From positions 310,001 to 374,000 of the forward strand of contig NZ_FNWL01000001.1 of assembly GCF_900108095.1 (NCBI RefSeq): DNA of 64,000 bases. The letters run 5' to 3'. The DNA is from Natronorubrum sediminis. GTDB taxonomy: Archaea > Halobacteriota > Halobacteria > Halobacteriales > Natrialbaceae. Numbering within the stretch: the first letter of the stretch is position 1; each line of letters opens with the position of its first letter. The notes below the pieces were generated by a model, which worked only from the letters and a program-made list of their open reading frames with translations, did not search any database and was not told where the DNA came from. The translations under genes and the position numbers were made by a program. This document shows, in pieces, positions 20,016 through 29,739 of this stretch.

Positions 20016-22349
20016 TCAATCACGTCGATACTCGATGTCGTCGACGGCGATATCTTCTCCATTCGGTTCGTCGAAAAACGTCCGGAGGAGTTCGTGTTGG
20101 CCCTTACGGAGGTGGTTGTGAAGCGTCGGTGACGAGATACCCATTGCGTCGGCGATCTCCTCGGCCGTACTCTCCCGGGGCCAGTCGTAGTAGCCGCCGA
20201 AGTAGGCGGCTCGAAGCGATACTTCCTGTCGATCAGTCAGGCGCTCCTCGAGACCCTCACGGAACTGCTGGGCGGTCTGGACGGTACGTTCTGCGTCGCG
20301 CTTGCCGACGAGTTCCGAGTCCGGAAACGAACTCCGGAGGCCGTCGACGATCGTTCGCAGGTTGGCGTCGGCCGCACACTCGGCCGTGATCGTCGCGATA
20401 CCACCCTCGAATCGCGCGTCGAGGACGGTGGTCCCGTACTCGGTGAGCGTCACGATTGGACAGGAGCCATCGACGACGAACTCGACGCGACAGCCGTCTT
20501 CGTCCGTCTCGACCAGCCGATAATCGTCGATGCCGGGATCCTCGGCGGCGAGATCGAAGACATCGGCGGGCGACGCCTCCTCGAGTCGGAGGTAGTACAC
20601 CTGCGTCGACTCCGAAATCGCGACCAGCGAGTCGAGTATGAATCGACACCCGAGCCGTCGCGACGCGTTCACCAGGAACGAGGAGTCATCCCGACAGGCG
20701 ATTTCGAGTTCGACAACGCGATCGGAAAGCAAGAGGTTACGCCGCCGAACGGCGGCGATCGCGTAGCCACCCTGTCGGCCGATGACCTCGAGCCACCGTC
20801 GCTCGTCGTCGTCGAACGCGTCCGTTCTGTCGGTTGCGACCGAGAGGGTGCCGTACGACGTATCGCCGTAGGCCAGGGGAACACGAGCGATCGCACCGTC
20901 GCCGTCTGTGGCCGAAGCGCCGTCGCTACGGTCGGATTCGTCGCTCGCCTCGCCGTCGATGTTCAGTGAGACGCCACGCTTGACCGTCACCGACATCGAC
21001 CCGTCGTCGGCCGCCGTCGCTTCGTCCGTCCGTCCCCGCCGTTCGCTCGGAAGCGACCTCGAGTCGTCGGGGGGCGACGACGACCCGGCGTCCCACGCCT
21101 CGGGTACGAATTCTTCGACGTCGCCGGGGTCGATCCCGCTCGCGGGGCGTCGGTCCTGTCGACGCTCGGCGATCGTCTCCCGGTCGATCCAGGCGTACTC
21201 GTAGGCCGCACCCGTCGTCATCGCCGCACACATTTCCGACTCGATTTCCGCGTGATCGGTCGAGACGAACAGCGACTGCGTGACCCGGCGGTGGGCCTGG
21301 GCCACCGCATACCGTCGCTCGAGTTCGTCCCGGCGAGACCGGGTCGACTCGAGATCCTCGTGCGCGCTCGTGACGTCGCGGACGAAGACGGCGAACCCGC
21401 GGTGGCGACTCTGCTCGTCGCGCAGTGGTGAGATGACTTCTGTCGCTCGAAACCGTGAGCCGTCTTCGTGAACGCGCCAGCCGTCGGCTTCGGTGCCCGA
21501 CTCCTCGAGTGCAGCAGAGAGGATTCGATCGGGTTCGCCGTCGTCGACGGCCTTGTCGGTGTGAAATGCGGAGACGTGCGTCCCGACGATTTCGCCGGCC
21601 CGGTAGCCGAACATCGCGGCCGCACTTCGATTCCAGCGGTCGACGTAGCCCTCCGCGTCGAGGCGAAGGAGTGCGTACCGTTCGCTCGCCGCCAGAAGCA
21701 AACGAATCACGCTGTCGTCGCTGACCATCGAACCGCGTTGGCGTCGGCGCTGCTGGCCGCGTTCGGATCCTGCGGGGCGTTCGACAGCGTCGAAGGCGTC
21801 GACGATCGCCGCGTCCGTCGGCTCGGGGAGATAGGACTCGAGGGCTTCGAAACTCTGCCAGCCGCCGACACTCTTGACGACGCGCGGATTGACCGCGTGC
21901 TCGACGAGCGCTCGCCGCGCGAAGTGCTGGCGGAGGTCGCTCGTCGACACGTCGCTGAGTGCGGGCTGGTCGAACAACTCGCTCGCACGGCCAGCGACGT
22001 CAGAGACGAGCATCTGGAGGCGTCGAGGCGTCACCGAAAAGATTCGATCGTCCGTCGAGAGGTCGTTGCTTCGAGCGTAGCGACGAAGTTCCCGCTCGAC
22101 GTGTGTCGGCAGGTACGCCGTTCGCTCCTCGTCCTCGTCGTCGACGGCCGGGACGCGAACGAGGTACCGCGGCGGGTCGATCCGGACCTGCTCGACGTGG
22201 TCGATCGTGAGTTCGGTGAGTTCGGTCGGTCGAAGGCCGACGTCGCCACAGAGGCGAACGACGAGCGCCTCCCGGTACGTTTCGGCGGCGTCGAGGAGCG
22301 ATTCGAACTGCTGACGCGAGAACGCCGGTGAATCTGGATCCTCGAGCAT
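20016..22349 (-). CDS. Bat-like regulator with N-terminal tyrosine-recombinase-like domain, PAS, GAF, HTH_10
   Basis: 777 aa. Seen in order: residues 1-180 resemble the catalytic half of tyrosine recombinases (DVGLRPTELTEL with Arg 40, SDLRQHFARRALVEHAVNP with Arg 140, GGW 164 and ESYL with Tyr 173; the His normally before the second Arg is Ser/Thr); a PAS domain near 210-330 (VDRWNRSAAAMFGYRAGEIV); a GAF-like region about 365-560; a bacterio-opsin-activator middle domain; and a C-terminal HTH_10 (LTDRQEVSLRAAYFGGYYDW then STAEEIADAMGISSPTLHNH). Bat proteins are redox/light-responsive transcription activators. Position between two acs genes suggests control of acetate activation. The recombinase-like part is probably DNA-binding, not strand-exchange. 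Confidence 0.85.
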   Translation of the reverse strand: MLEDPDSPAFSRQQFESLLDAAETYREALVVRLCGDVGLRPTELTELTIDHVEQVRIDPPRYLVRVPAVDDEDEERTAYLPTHVERELRRYARSNDLSTDDRIFSVTPRRLQMLVSDVAGRASELFDQPALSDVSTSDLRQHFARRALVEHAVNPRVVKSVGGWQSFEALESYLPEPTDAAIVDAFDAVERPAGSERGQQRRRQRGSMVSDDSVIRLLLAASERYALLRLDAEGYVDRWNRSAAAMFGYRAGEIVGTHVSAFHTDKAVDDGEPDRILSAALEESGTEADGWRVHEDGSRFRATEVISPLRDEQSRHRGFAVFVRDVTSAHEDLESTRSRRDELERRYAVAQAHRRVTQSLFVSTDHAEIESEMCAAMTTGAAYEYAWIDRETIAERRQDRRPASGIDPGDVEEFVPEAWDAGSSSPPDDSRSLPSERRGRTDEATAADDGSMSVTVKRGVSLNIDGEASDESDRSDGASATDGDGAIARVPLAYGDTSYGTLSVATDRTDAFDDDERRWLEVIGRQGGYAIAAVRRRNLLLSDRVVELEIACRDDSSFLVNASRRLGCRFILDSLVAISESTQVYYLRLEEASPADVFDLAAEDPGIDDYRLVETDEDGCRVEFVVDGSCPIVTLTEYGTTVLDARFEGGIATITAECAADANLRTIVDGLRSSFPDSELVGKRDAERTVQTAQQFREGLEERLTDRQEVSLRAAYFGGYYDWPRESTAEEIADAMGISSPTLHNHLRKGQHELLRTFFDEPNGEDIAVDDIEYRRD

Positions 22350-22375
22350 CGTTATTCGCTCTTTCAGGTGACGCG

Positions 22376-22384
22376 AATATAATT
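22376..22384 (-). promoter_or_regulatory. TATA-like box upstream of the Bat-like regulator
   Basis: Minus strand AATTATATT, centred 31 nt upstream of the ATG at 22349. It supports translation of the full fusion protein from 22349 in place of an internal start. Confidence 0.5.
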
Positions 22385-22510
22385 GTATCGTCCCGGTACT
22401 GTTCGAACGGGTGGTTCACCCGATTGCACCGATATCAACAGGCTTTCTCGTTTCGTCTGAGTCAATACTCCGAAACGATGTCGTGAGAAATCGAGCGCCG
22501 TCGCCGGTCG

Positions 22511-24490
<1,980 letters not shown>

Positions 24491-24715
24491 ATACGTTCGA
24501 ACCGATGGCAGTCAGGTGAATAAACGTTCCTCTGGCAGCAAGCACGAATCGCCGTCGGACACCGGGTTGGCGCGCCGTCGTCGTTCAGGTGCGACGCTCC
24601 TTGCGCGTAACTGTGATCGTGTTGATAACTGACTGCCGCGCCGCTCGTCCTCGCGGAGTTGCCACGCTGAGAGCGAGTCCTCACTCCGCTCGCGTCGCGT
24701 CCGACGGACCGCCGC

Positions 24716-25210
24716 TCACTCAATCGTCGAGTCGATATCCACTCGCTCCGCAGGATCAACCTCGTCACCGGGTTCACGAACGACGTAGACGTCGTAGCGC
24801 TGATCGTTCGCAACCGGACTCCCGACGCTCGAGTGGGGCGCGATCACGGACCCCGCGTTCTCCGAGCCGATGAAGACGACCGACGCCTCGAGTTCCCTCG
24901 CGACGCGTCGAATCTCCCTGACGACGGTCGTCGTCGCCGTCGCCGTGGGTTCCTCGGAACTGACTCGCTCGGTCTGAAACGTCGCCTCTGGTGCGATTTC
25001 GGCCGCTCGAGTCTGCAATCCGCGTTCGATCGCGTCGACGTCGAAGGGCTCGCCCATCGTGATCCAGTTTCGCTCTCGAGCGTACTCCGAATCGTCCGGA
25101 ATCACCGTCAACACGACGAGTTCTTCGTCGAGAAGTTCCCCGAACGTGGCTGCGGTCTCGAGTGCCTTGTTCGCTAATCTGGACCCATCGAAGGGCGCGA
25201 GTACCGTCAT
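24716..25210 (-). CDS. UspA-like protein with degenerate nucleotide-binding motif
   Basis: 164 aa from ATG 25210; a longer frame upstream lacks similarity. Seen: MTVLAPFDGSRLANKALETA, the Usp N-terminus, and ASVVFIGSENAGSVIAPHSS where canonical Usp has GxxGxxxxxxxxxG[S/T]. The glycines are only partly kept, so ATP binding is doubtful. It forms a pair with the next UspA gene in the same orientation; the two may heterodimerise. Confidence 0.75.
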   Translation of the reverse strand: MTVLAPFDGSRLANKALETAATFGELLDEELVVLTVIPDDSEYARERNWITMGEPFDVDAIERGLQTRAAEIAPEATFQTERVSSEEPTATATTTVVREIRRVARELEASVVFIGSENAGSVIAPHSSVGSPVANDQRYDVYVVREPGDEVDPAERVDIDSTIE

Positions 25211-25297
25211 ACCCCTCTGTGCCACGACGTCAGTGGTAAATGTTCGCCCGGAGAGGCTCGCAGAATAATCACACCGCTCGAGGCGACACCGTTTCAC

Positions 25298-25735
25298 TCA
25301 CGGTTGCTCCGTTCCGCCCACGACCAGCACCGACCGCGATGTCGAACGCAACAACCTGTCGACGGTACTTCCCAGCAGCGACCCGTGAAACGACGAGTGA
25401 CCGCGAGCACCGATGACGATCACGTCGGTTCCTTCCTCGCCGGCGTAGCGACGGATCTCCTCGTGTGGGATCCCGGATCGAACGGCCGTTTCGACGGCGA
25501 CCCCGGCGTCGTCGGCCGTCGCCGTCACGTCCTCGAGAATCTCCGTTGCGCGTTCACGACGGTGCCGTTCGGCTTTTTCCGGATCGACGATTGCGTTGTC
25601 GTACTCGGTCCGACTCTCGAGGACAGTGAGGACGAACAGCGTCGCTTCGAGGGAGCTTGCGAGGTCGACCGCACGCTCGGTTGCTTTTGTTGCCGCGTCA
25701 CTGCCATCCGTGGCGAGGAGAATTGCGTCGTCCAT
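25298..25735 (-). CDS. UspA-family universal stress protein
   Basis: 145 aa. Seen: start MDDAILLATDGSDAATKATE and the full ATP-binding signature GARGHSSFHGSLLGSTVDRL near 111-130. Likely a nucleotide-binding Usp. Lies 87 nt upstream of the degenerate Usp gene in the same orientation, so the pair may be co-transcribed. Confidence 0.88.
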   Translation of the reverse strand: MDDAILLATDGSDAATKATERAVDLASSLEATLFVLTVLESRTEYDNAIVDPEKAERHRRERATEILEDVTATADDAGVAVETAVRSGIPHEEIRRYAGEEGTDVIVIGARGHSSFHGSLLGSTVDRLLRSTSRSVLVVGGTEQP

Positions 25736-25812
25736 GGTGTGTGTTCGCTCCGCTCGAAGAAAGTTTTGTGCTCGAGATCGGATGAACGCGGCTGGCTCGC
25801 GCTTTCGACGGC

Positions 25813-25818
25813 TACTAT
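25813..25818 (+). promoter_or_regulatory. TATA-like box upstream of the small membrane protein
   Basis: CTATAT lies about 28 nt upstream of ATG 25843. This spacing favours the ATG at 25843 over the in-frame ATG at 25819. Confidence 0.4.
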
Positions 25819-25842
25819 ATGGTGTCAGTCATACGGTCACGT

Positions 25843-26058
25843 ATGTCCGAGGAAGTCCCGGTCAATCGTGTGGATTTACTCGCGCTCGCGGTCGTTTCGC
25901 TCGTCGGTGGGGTGGTACTGGCGGTACTGCTCGCGCCGGTCGAACTCACACCCGAGTTCATCAGCATCATCTTTCTCGGCATGATGCTCCTGGCGTTCTT
26001 CTTGTTTATCCCAGTCATGGGCGCTCGACTCTTCATCGACGACTGGCGCGAAGAGTAG
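25843..26058 (+). CDS. Small membrane protein
   Basis: 71 aa. Seen: MSEEVPVNRVDLLALAVVSL and two hydrophobic segments (about 10-30 and 35-60), ending in a charged IDDWREE. Probably a two-helix membrane protein. It converges on the acidic four-gene cluster, separated by only 18 nt from its last gene. No family recognised; the role is unknown. Confidence 0.6.
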   Translation: MSEEVPVNRVDLLALAVVSLVGGVVLAVLLAPVELTPEFISIIFLGMMLLAFFLFIPVMGARLFIDDWREE

Positions 26059-26076
26059 CTCCGACGCGAGTCAGTC

Positions 26077-26868
26077 TCACTTCGAATCCGGCATCGTCGA
26101 ATGGCTGGTCGAGACGTTCATATCCGCCCGTTCGGAGGGTGACGGTGCGACGGTCGAAAGCCGCTCTCGATCTTTGCCCCCCGAATCGCCGTCGTCGGAA
26201 CCGAGTCCAGGATCAAGCAGTCCGTCGTCTTCGTCGTCTTCCTCACCGTCTTTATCGGCTCCTTCTTCGTCCGACTCCTCGTCATCCTCCGCTTCGTCGG
26301 TCGCGTCGTCCGCCTCCTCATCACCGTCGACGACACCGGCTGTCGCTTCCTCGAGTCGCTGTGTGAGGCCCTCGAGGTCGTCGCTTACGTCGGTTACCGT
26401 CGACTGAAACGCGTCTCGGAGTTGCTCGCCGATCTTCGATTCGTCCGCCTCGTCATCGTCGGCGGGTTCGTCTGTGTCCGCCTGGTCGTCGGTACTCATC
26501 TCTTCGTCTTGTGTTTTCTTCCGAGAGTGCCTGAGCGCGTCGGCTGCCGTCTCGAGTCCCTCGTTATCAGTCTCGGCCAGATTCGCGAGGTGGAATAGCT
26601 GCTGGAGCGTGTCGACGCGTTCCGGATCCCCCTGTGCGATCGCCTCCGGGATCGAATCCGGCTCGCTGCCGTCCGGCAACGTCTCCAATCCGACCGCCTC
26701 GAGAATCTCCGGCGGGTCTGCGGACTCGAGAAACGCACTCGCCTGTTCGGCCGCCTCGAGTACGTCGGGCTGATCCGACTCGCTCCCATCGTCGCCGAGC
26801 ATCGACGCGCTCGCTGTCTCCGCGTCGTGGAGAATCTCGCGTACGTCTTCGGTAGTTGGTTCACTCAT
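26077..26868 (-). CDS. Acidic protein of unknown function, cluster gene A
   Basis: 263 aa from ATG 26868. Seen: an ordered N-terminal part (about 1-120) with VREILHDAETASASMLGDD, PPEILEAVGLETLPDG and LQQLFHLANLAETDNEGLET, a middle helix IGEQLRDAFQSTVTDVSDDL, then a strongly Asp/Glu-rich segment (about 185-225) and a Ser/Thr tail. No family recognised. Last gene of four acidic, co-oriented genes (29567 to 26077). The helical middle could pack against membrane or partner proteins. Overall acidity is extreme even for a halophile. Confidence 0.6.
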   Translation of the reverse strand: MSEPTTEDVREILHDAETASASMLGDDGSESDQPDVLEAAEQASAFLESADPPEILEAVGLETLPDGSEPDSIPEAIAQGDPERVDTLQQLFHLANLAETDNEGLETAADALRHSRKKTQDEEMSTDDQADTDEPADDDEADESKIGEQLRDAFQSTVTDVSDDLEGLTQRLEEATAGVVDGDEEADDATDEAEDDEESDEEGADKDGEEDDEDDGLLDPGLGSDDGDSGGKDRERLSTVAPSPSERADMNVSTSHSTMPDSK

Positions 26869-26952
26869 GTGTGGCCTCGTTTGTGTCGCCGGCCCGCCGT
26901 TTGGGTCGCCCACCGATGACGGTCGGTCGGGAGACCGCGAGCGAAAGCGGGG

Positions 26953-27759
26953 TTACGACGCGTTCGCCTCCGCTTCCTCCGTATCGTCGGTTTCCGTTTC
27001 TGCGTCCTCCTCCGCGCTCTCCTCCTCGTCGGTTACCGCAGCGATGATTTCTTCGGTCATCTCCTCGCGGCTGAGGTTCGCCTTCACGTCAACGTCTTTC
27101 GCGACCGATTGGAGGTCGTCGTAGGACATCACCCCGAGGAAGTCCTCGAGGGTATCCCGGCGGAGGTCTTCGATGTCTTCGACGGACATCTCCTCGTCTT
27201 CCGCCGTCGGCTCCTCGGACTCGTCACCCTCCTCGGTCTGGGCCGCTTCGTCGTCGGTATCCGCACCCTCCTCGTCGGGTTGTTCTTCGTCTTCGGCTGT
27301 GTCTCCCTCCTCACTCTCAGCCGTGTCGTCTGCATCGTCCGGCGTTTCGTCGTCGGTCTCGGAATCGTCCGCCTCGTCGCCACCGATCTCTCCCTCGAGG
27401 AGGTCCTCGATTCCATCGTCGTCTGCGACGCGTTCGGCCACCGATTTGATCGTCTCCGACGACGCGCTCTCCGAGAGCGTCTCGCTGAGGGCGGCTTTGA
27501 TCTCGGTCTTGAGGTCCGATTGCATCTCCGTTCGGTCTTTTCCCTCCTCGAATCCGGCGGCGAGCGACTGGTGGATGCCGCGTCCGATCCCCGCACCCAG
27601 TTCGCGACCGGCGCGTTCACCGATCTCCCGCCCGACCGCGCCACCGACAGCACTGCCGTCGATACTCTCCTCGATCGACCCCTCGCCGAGCAAATCGCTC
27701 ACCTCGAGTTGGTCGCTTACCTCCTGTGCGACCAGTTCCGACAATCCGCCCTCACTCAT
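26953..27759 (-). CDS. Acidic glycine-zipper protein, cluster gene B
   Basis: 268 aa from ATG 27759. Seen: seven glycines spaced exactly four apart at residues 35, 39, 43, 47, 51, 55 and 59 (core VGREIGERAGRELGAGIG), a helical stretch with MQSDLKTEIKAALSETLSE, an acidic linker (about 128-195), then a compact C-terminal part LEDFLGVMSYDDLQSVAKDV and REEMTEEIIAAVT resembling a Rho N-terminal/SAP-like helix hairpin, and an acidic tail. Glycine zippers pack helices tightly, often in membranes or oligomers. Sits 60 nt after gene C. Function unknown. Confidence 0.65.
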   Translation of the reverse strand: MSEGGLSELVAQEVSDQLEVSDLLGEGSIEESIDGSAVGGAVGREIGERAGRELGAGIGRGIHQSLAAGFEEGKDRTEMQSDLKTEIKAALSETLSESASSETIKSVAERVADDDGIEDLLEGEIGGDEADDSETDDETPDDADDTAESEEGDTAEDEEQPDEEGADTDDEAAQTEEGDESEEPTAEDEEMSVEDIEDLRRDTLEDFLGVMSYDDLQSVAKDVDVKANLSREEMTEEIIAAVTDEEESAEEDAETETDDTEEAEANAS

Positions 27760-27819
27760 GGCCGTCACCTCGAGTGGGACTCGGGATTCTACCCTCGAGA
27801 CGCTGGTCTACGTGCATGA

Positions 27820-28368
27820 TTAGTCGTCCTCGCTGTCGGCTTCCTCGCCGTCATCTTCCGTCTGTTCACTCGAGTCGTCGGCCGATTCCTCGCCCGCGTC
27901 GTCGCTTTCCTCATCCTCAGTGGCGTCGTCTGTTGCTGATTCGTCGTCGTCGCTTTCCTCCTCGGTTTCGTCCTCGGATTCGGCTTCGTCGTCTTCTTCG
28001 TCTGCGTCTTCTGCTTCCTCGTCACCGTCTTCTGCCGTCTCGTCTTCGCCCTCCGATTCTTCGCCGTCTTCAGTCTCTTCGTCCTCATCCGCCGCTTCGT
28101 CGTCTTCGGCTTCGGCCTCTTCGTCCCCATCCTCGTCGGGGCTGAGCAGTTCGTCGACGATCATGTCGCCAATCGTCTCCCCGATCGATTCGCCGATCTT
28201 TCGACCGATGAGCGCGCCGAGTTGGCCGCCCAATGCCTCGCCGAGTGGCTTGTCGTCGTCGATTTCGTCCTCCCACTGGGTCCCCTCGACGAGTTCGTGA
28301 ACGTCGATGTTCTCGGTGATCTTTTGATAGTCGATTCGCTGGGTCAGTGACTCGGATTGTTCGCTCAT
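27820..28368 (-). CDS. Acidic glycine-zipper protein, cluster gene C
   Basis: 182 aa. Seen: short N-terminal domain (LTQRIDYQKITENIDVHELV), a seven-glycine zipper at residues 43, 47, 51, 55, 59, 63 and 67 (core LGALIGRKIGESIGETIG), and a tail from about residue 78 made almost only of Asp, Glu, Ser, Ala and Thr. The start codon overlaps the gene D stop (TAATG). The zipper has the same seven-step i+4 register as gene B, so the two proteins may associate through it. No family recognised. Confidence 0.65.
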   Translation of the reverse strand: MSEQSESLTQRIDYQKITENIDVHELVEGTQWEDEIDDDKPLGEALGGQLGALIGRKIGESIGETIGDMIVDELLSPDEDGDEEAEAEDDEAADEDEETEDGEESEGEDETAEDGDEEAEDADEEDDEAESEDETEEESDDDESATDDATEDEESDDAGEESADDSSEQTEDDGEEADSEDD

Positions 28369-29567
28369 TATTGGGCCTCCGCCTGTGACGGCGCGTCAGA
28401 TTCGTCTCCCGATTCGTCCGCTCGTTGGTCCGGTTCTAACTGCTTGAGTACCTGTTCGATCGCCTGCTCGAGGACGATCGAAATGAGGTCCTCGAGTGGC
28501 GACCCCGGAATCAATCCGGCCAGTTTCTCTCTGAGCCAGCTTCCGGCAGCCCTGATTCGGCTGTCCGATTCGGCGTCTTCGTCCGCTGACTCCTCGGTGT
28601 CGTCCTCGTCGTCCATCTCGGACTCCGCTTCCTCATCTTCGTCGTCCCCAGCAGCCTCTTCGTCCGACTCGCCGATACCGAAGAGTTTGCTGAGTAGCGC
28701 TTTTGGCTTGCTCGCGAGCGTACTGAGCAGTTCCTTCAGCTTGCTCGCGAACCTGGAGAGCAATTCTTTCGGTTTGCTCACCAGCGTGCTGAGAAGGCCT
28801 TTGAGCTTCCCGCCGAAGCTCTCGAGTAACTGTCGTGGCTTCTCGAGTACCCCCTTGAGCAATTCCACGGGCTTCCCGAGTATCGATTTGATCTTGTCCG
28901 GGATCGACATCGTGCTGTCCAGAAGCCCGCTGACGGCCGAAAGCAGGTTCCCGAGTAGGTTATTCTCCCCCGGGCGAGCAGACACGTCGAGCGTGACCGG
29001 ATTCAGATTGACCTCGAGGCCGAGCAAATCGAGAAAGAGACCGTCGAGATCGAGGTGAAGCACGCCGGATGCCTCGTCTCCTTCGTACACGTCGTCAGCG
29101 TCTTCGACGTGGTAGTCTTCAGATTCTTCGTCTCCGTCGTCCGAATCTGCGTCGTCGGCCTCCGTTTCGTCCTCGTTGGATTCCGTTTCACTTTCTGTGT
29201 CTTCCTCGGATTCGTCCTCGTCGGAGTCCGTTTCACTTTCTGCGTCTTCGTCGAATTCGTCTTCGCCACGTCCGTCCGCGGAGTCGTCGGTCGATTCGTC
29301 GTCCGCCGCTTCGGTCTCGTCCGATTCGTCGGTCTCTGCCTCCACGTCGTCACCGTCGTCGGTTTCCGCGTCCGCGTCGTCCGACTCCGATTCGGATTGT
29401 TCTTCACTCTCGGACTCTTCCGAGAGCTCTGCCTGTCCGCCGTCGGTCACTAGTCGGGTGACCGAACGCTCTTCGCCGCCGTCGCCATAACGATGACTCG
29501 AGGTGTCTGTATCCGTCGCGGAAGCCAGACACTCCGCAGAGTCATCATCTCCCAGACCCGTTGTCAT
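28368..29567 (-). CDS. Acidic protein with LLGL-type domain and six 11-residue repeats, cluster gene D
   Basis: 399 aa. Seen: an acidic Ser/Glu/Asp region (about 50-165), a hydrophobic beta-rich segment at 168-217 (HLDLDGLFLDLLGLEVNLNP, VTLDVSARPGENNLLGNLLS), six contiguous 11-residue repeats at 232-297 of the form K[P/L]xxLLxxxxx, a second acidic stretch (302-336) and a C-terminal amphipathic helix (SWLREKLAGLIPG, DLISIVLEQAIEQVLKQL). From memory the 168-217 segment resembles a segment recurring in uncharacterised bacterial proteins; unverified. First gene of the cluster. A role coating a lipid or granule surface is only a guess. Confidence 0.65.
   Translation of the reverse strand: MTTGLGDDDSAECLASATDTDTSSHRYGDGGEERSVTRLVTDGGQAELSEESESEEQSESESDDADAETDDGDDVEAETDESDETEAADDESTDDSADGRGEDEFDEDAESETDSDEDESEEDTESETESNEDETEADDADSDDGDEESEDYHVEDADDVYEGDEASGVLHLDLDGLFLDLLGLEVNLNPVTLDVSARPGENNLLGNLLSAVSGLLDSTMSIPDKIKSILGKPVELLKGVLEKPRQLLESFGGKLKGLLSTLVSKPKELLSRFASKLKELLSTLASKPKALLSKLFGIGESDEEAAGDDEDEEAESEMDDEDDTEESADEDAESDSRIRAAGSWLREKLAGLIPGSPLEDLISIVLEQAIEQVLKQLEPDQRADESGDESDAPSQAEAQ
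28677..28874 (-). repeat. Six tandem 33-nt units encoding 11-residue amphipathic repeats
   Basis: Inside gene D. The encoded units are KPVELLKGVLE, KPRQLLESFGG, KLKGLLSTLVS, KPKELLSRFAS, KLKELLSTLAS and KPKALLSKLFG, in register with no gaps. Lys at position 1, Leu-Leu at 5-6 and a hydrophobic residue near 9-10 give one helix face that is hydrophobic with basic edges. Confidence 0.85.
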
Positions 29568-29739
29568 TATACGAGAATACGCACAACAGTCGGCACTGTG
29601 GTAATTGGCCTTGCGTGTGCGACTCTCGAGCAGGTCGATAACCGAGGGTAGACGACATCAACGGCGTCCTGACTGTCGGAGTCGAAACCGCGAGAACGAG
29701 TCGATCTGTGCCGATGTTACTCGAGGGTGACGACGTGTA

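Noticed and set aside
21810..22349. Integrase of a prophage or island
   Set aside because: The domain is fused in frame to a Bat regulator with a promoter-like box ahead of the fusion; no phage genes or repeats lie nearby.
24716..25297. Longer N-terminus of the Usp protein
   Set aside because: The extra residues have no family similarity, while MTVLAPFDGS at 25210 matches Usp N-termini.
26077..29567. Gas-vesicle gene cluster
   Set aside because: No GvpA-like structural protein or GvpF/L/N motifs are present; only acidity and small helical proteins are shared.
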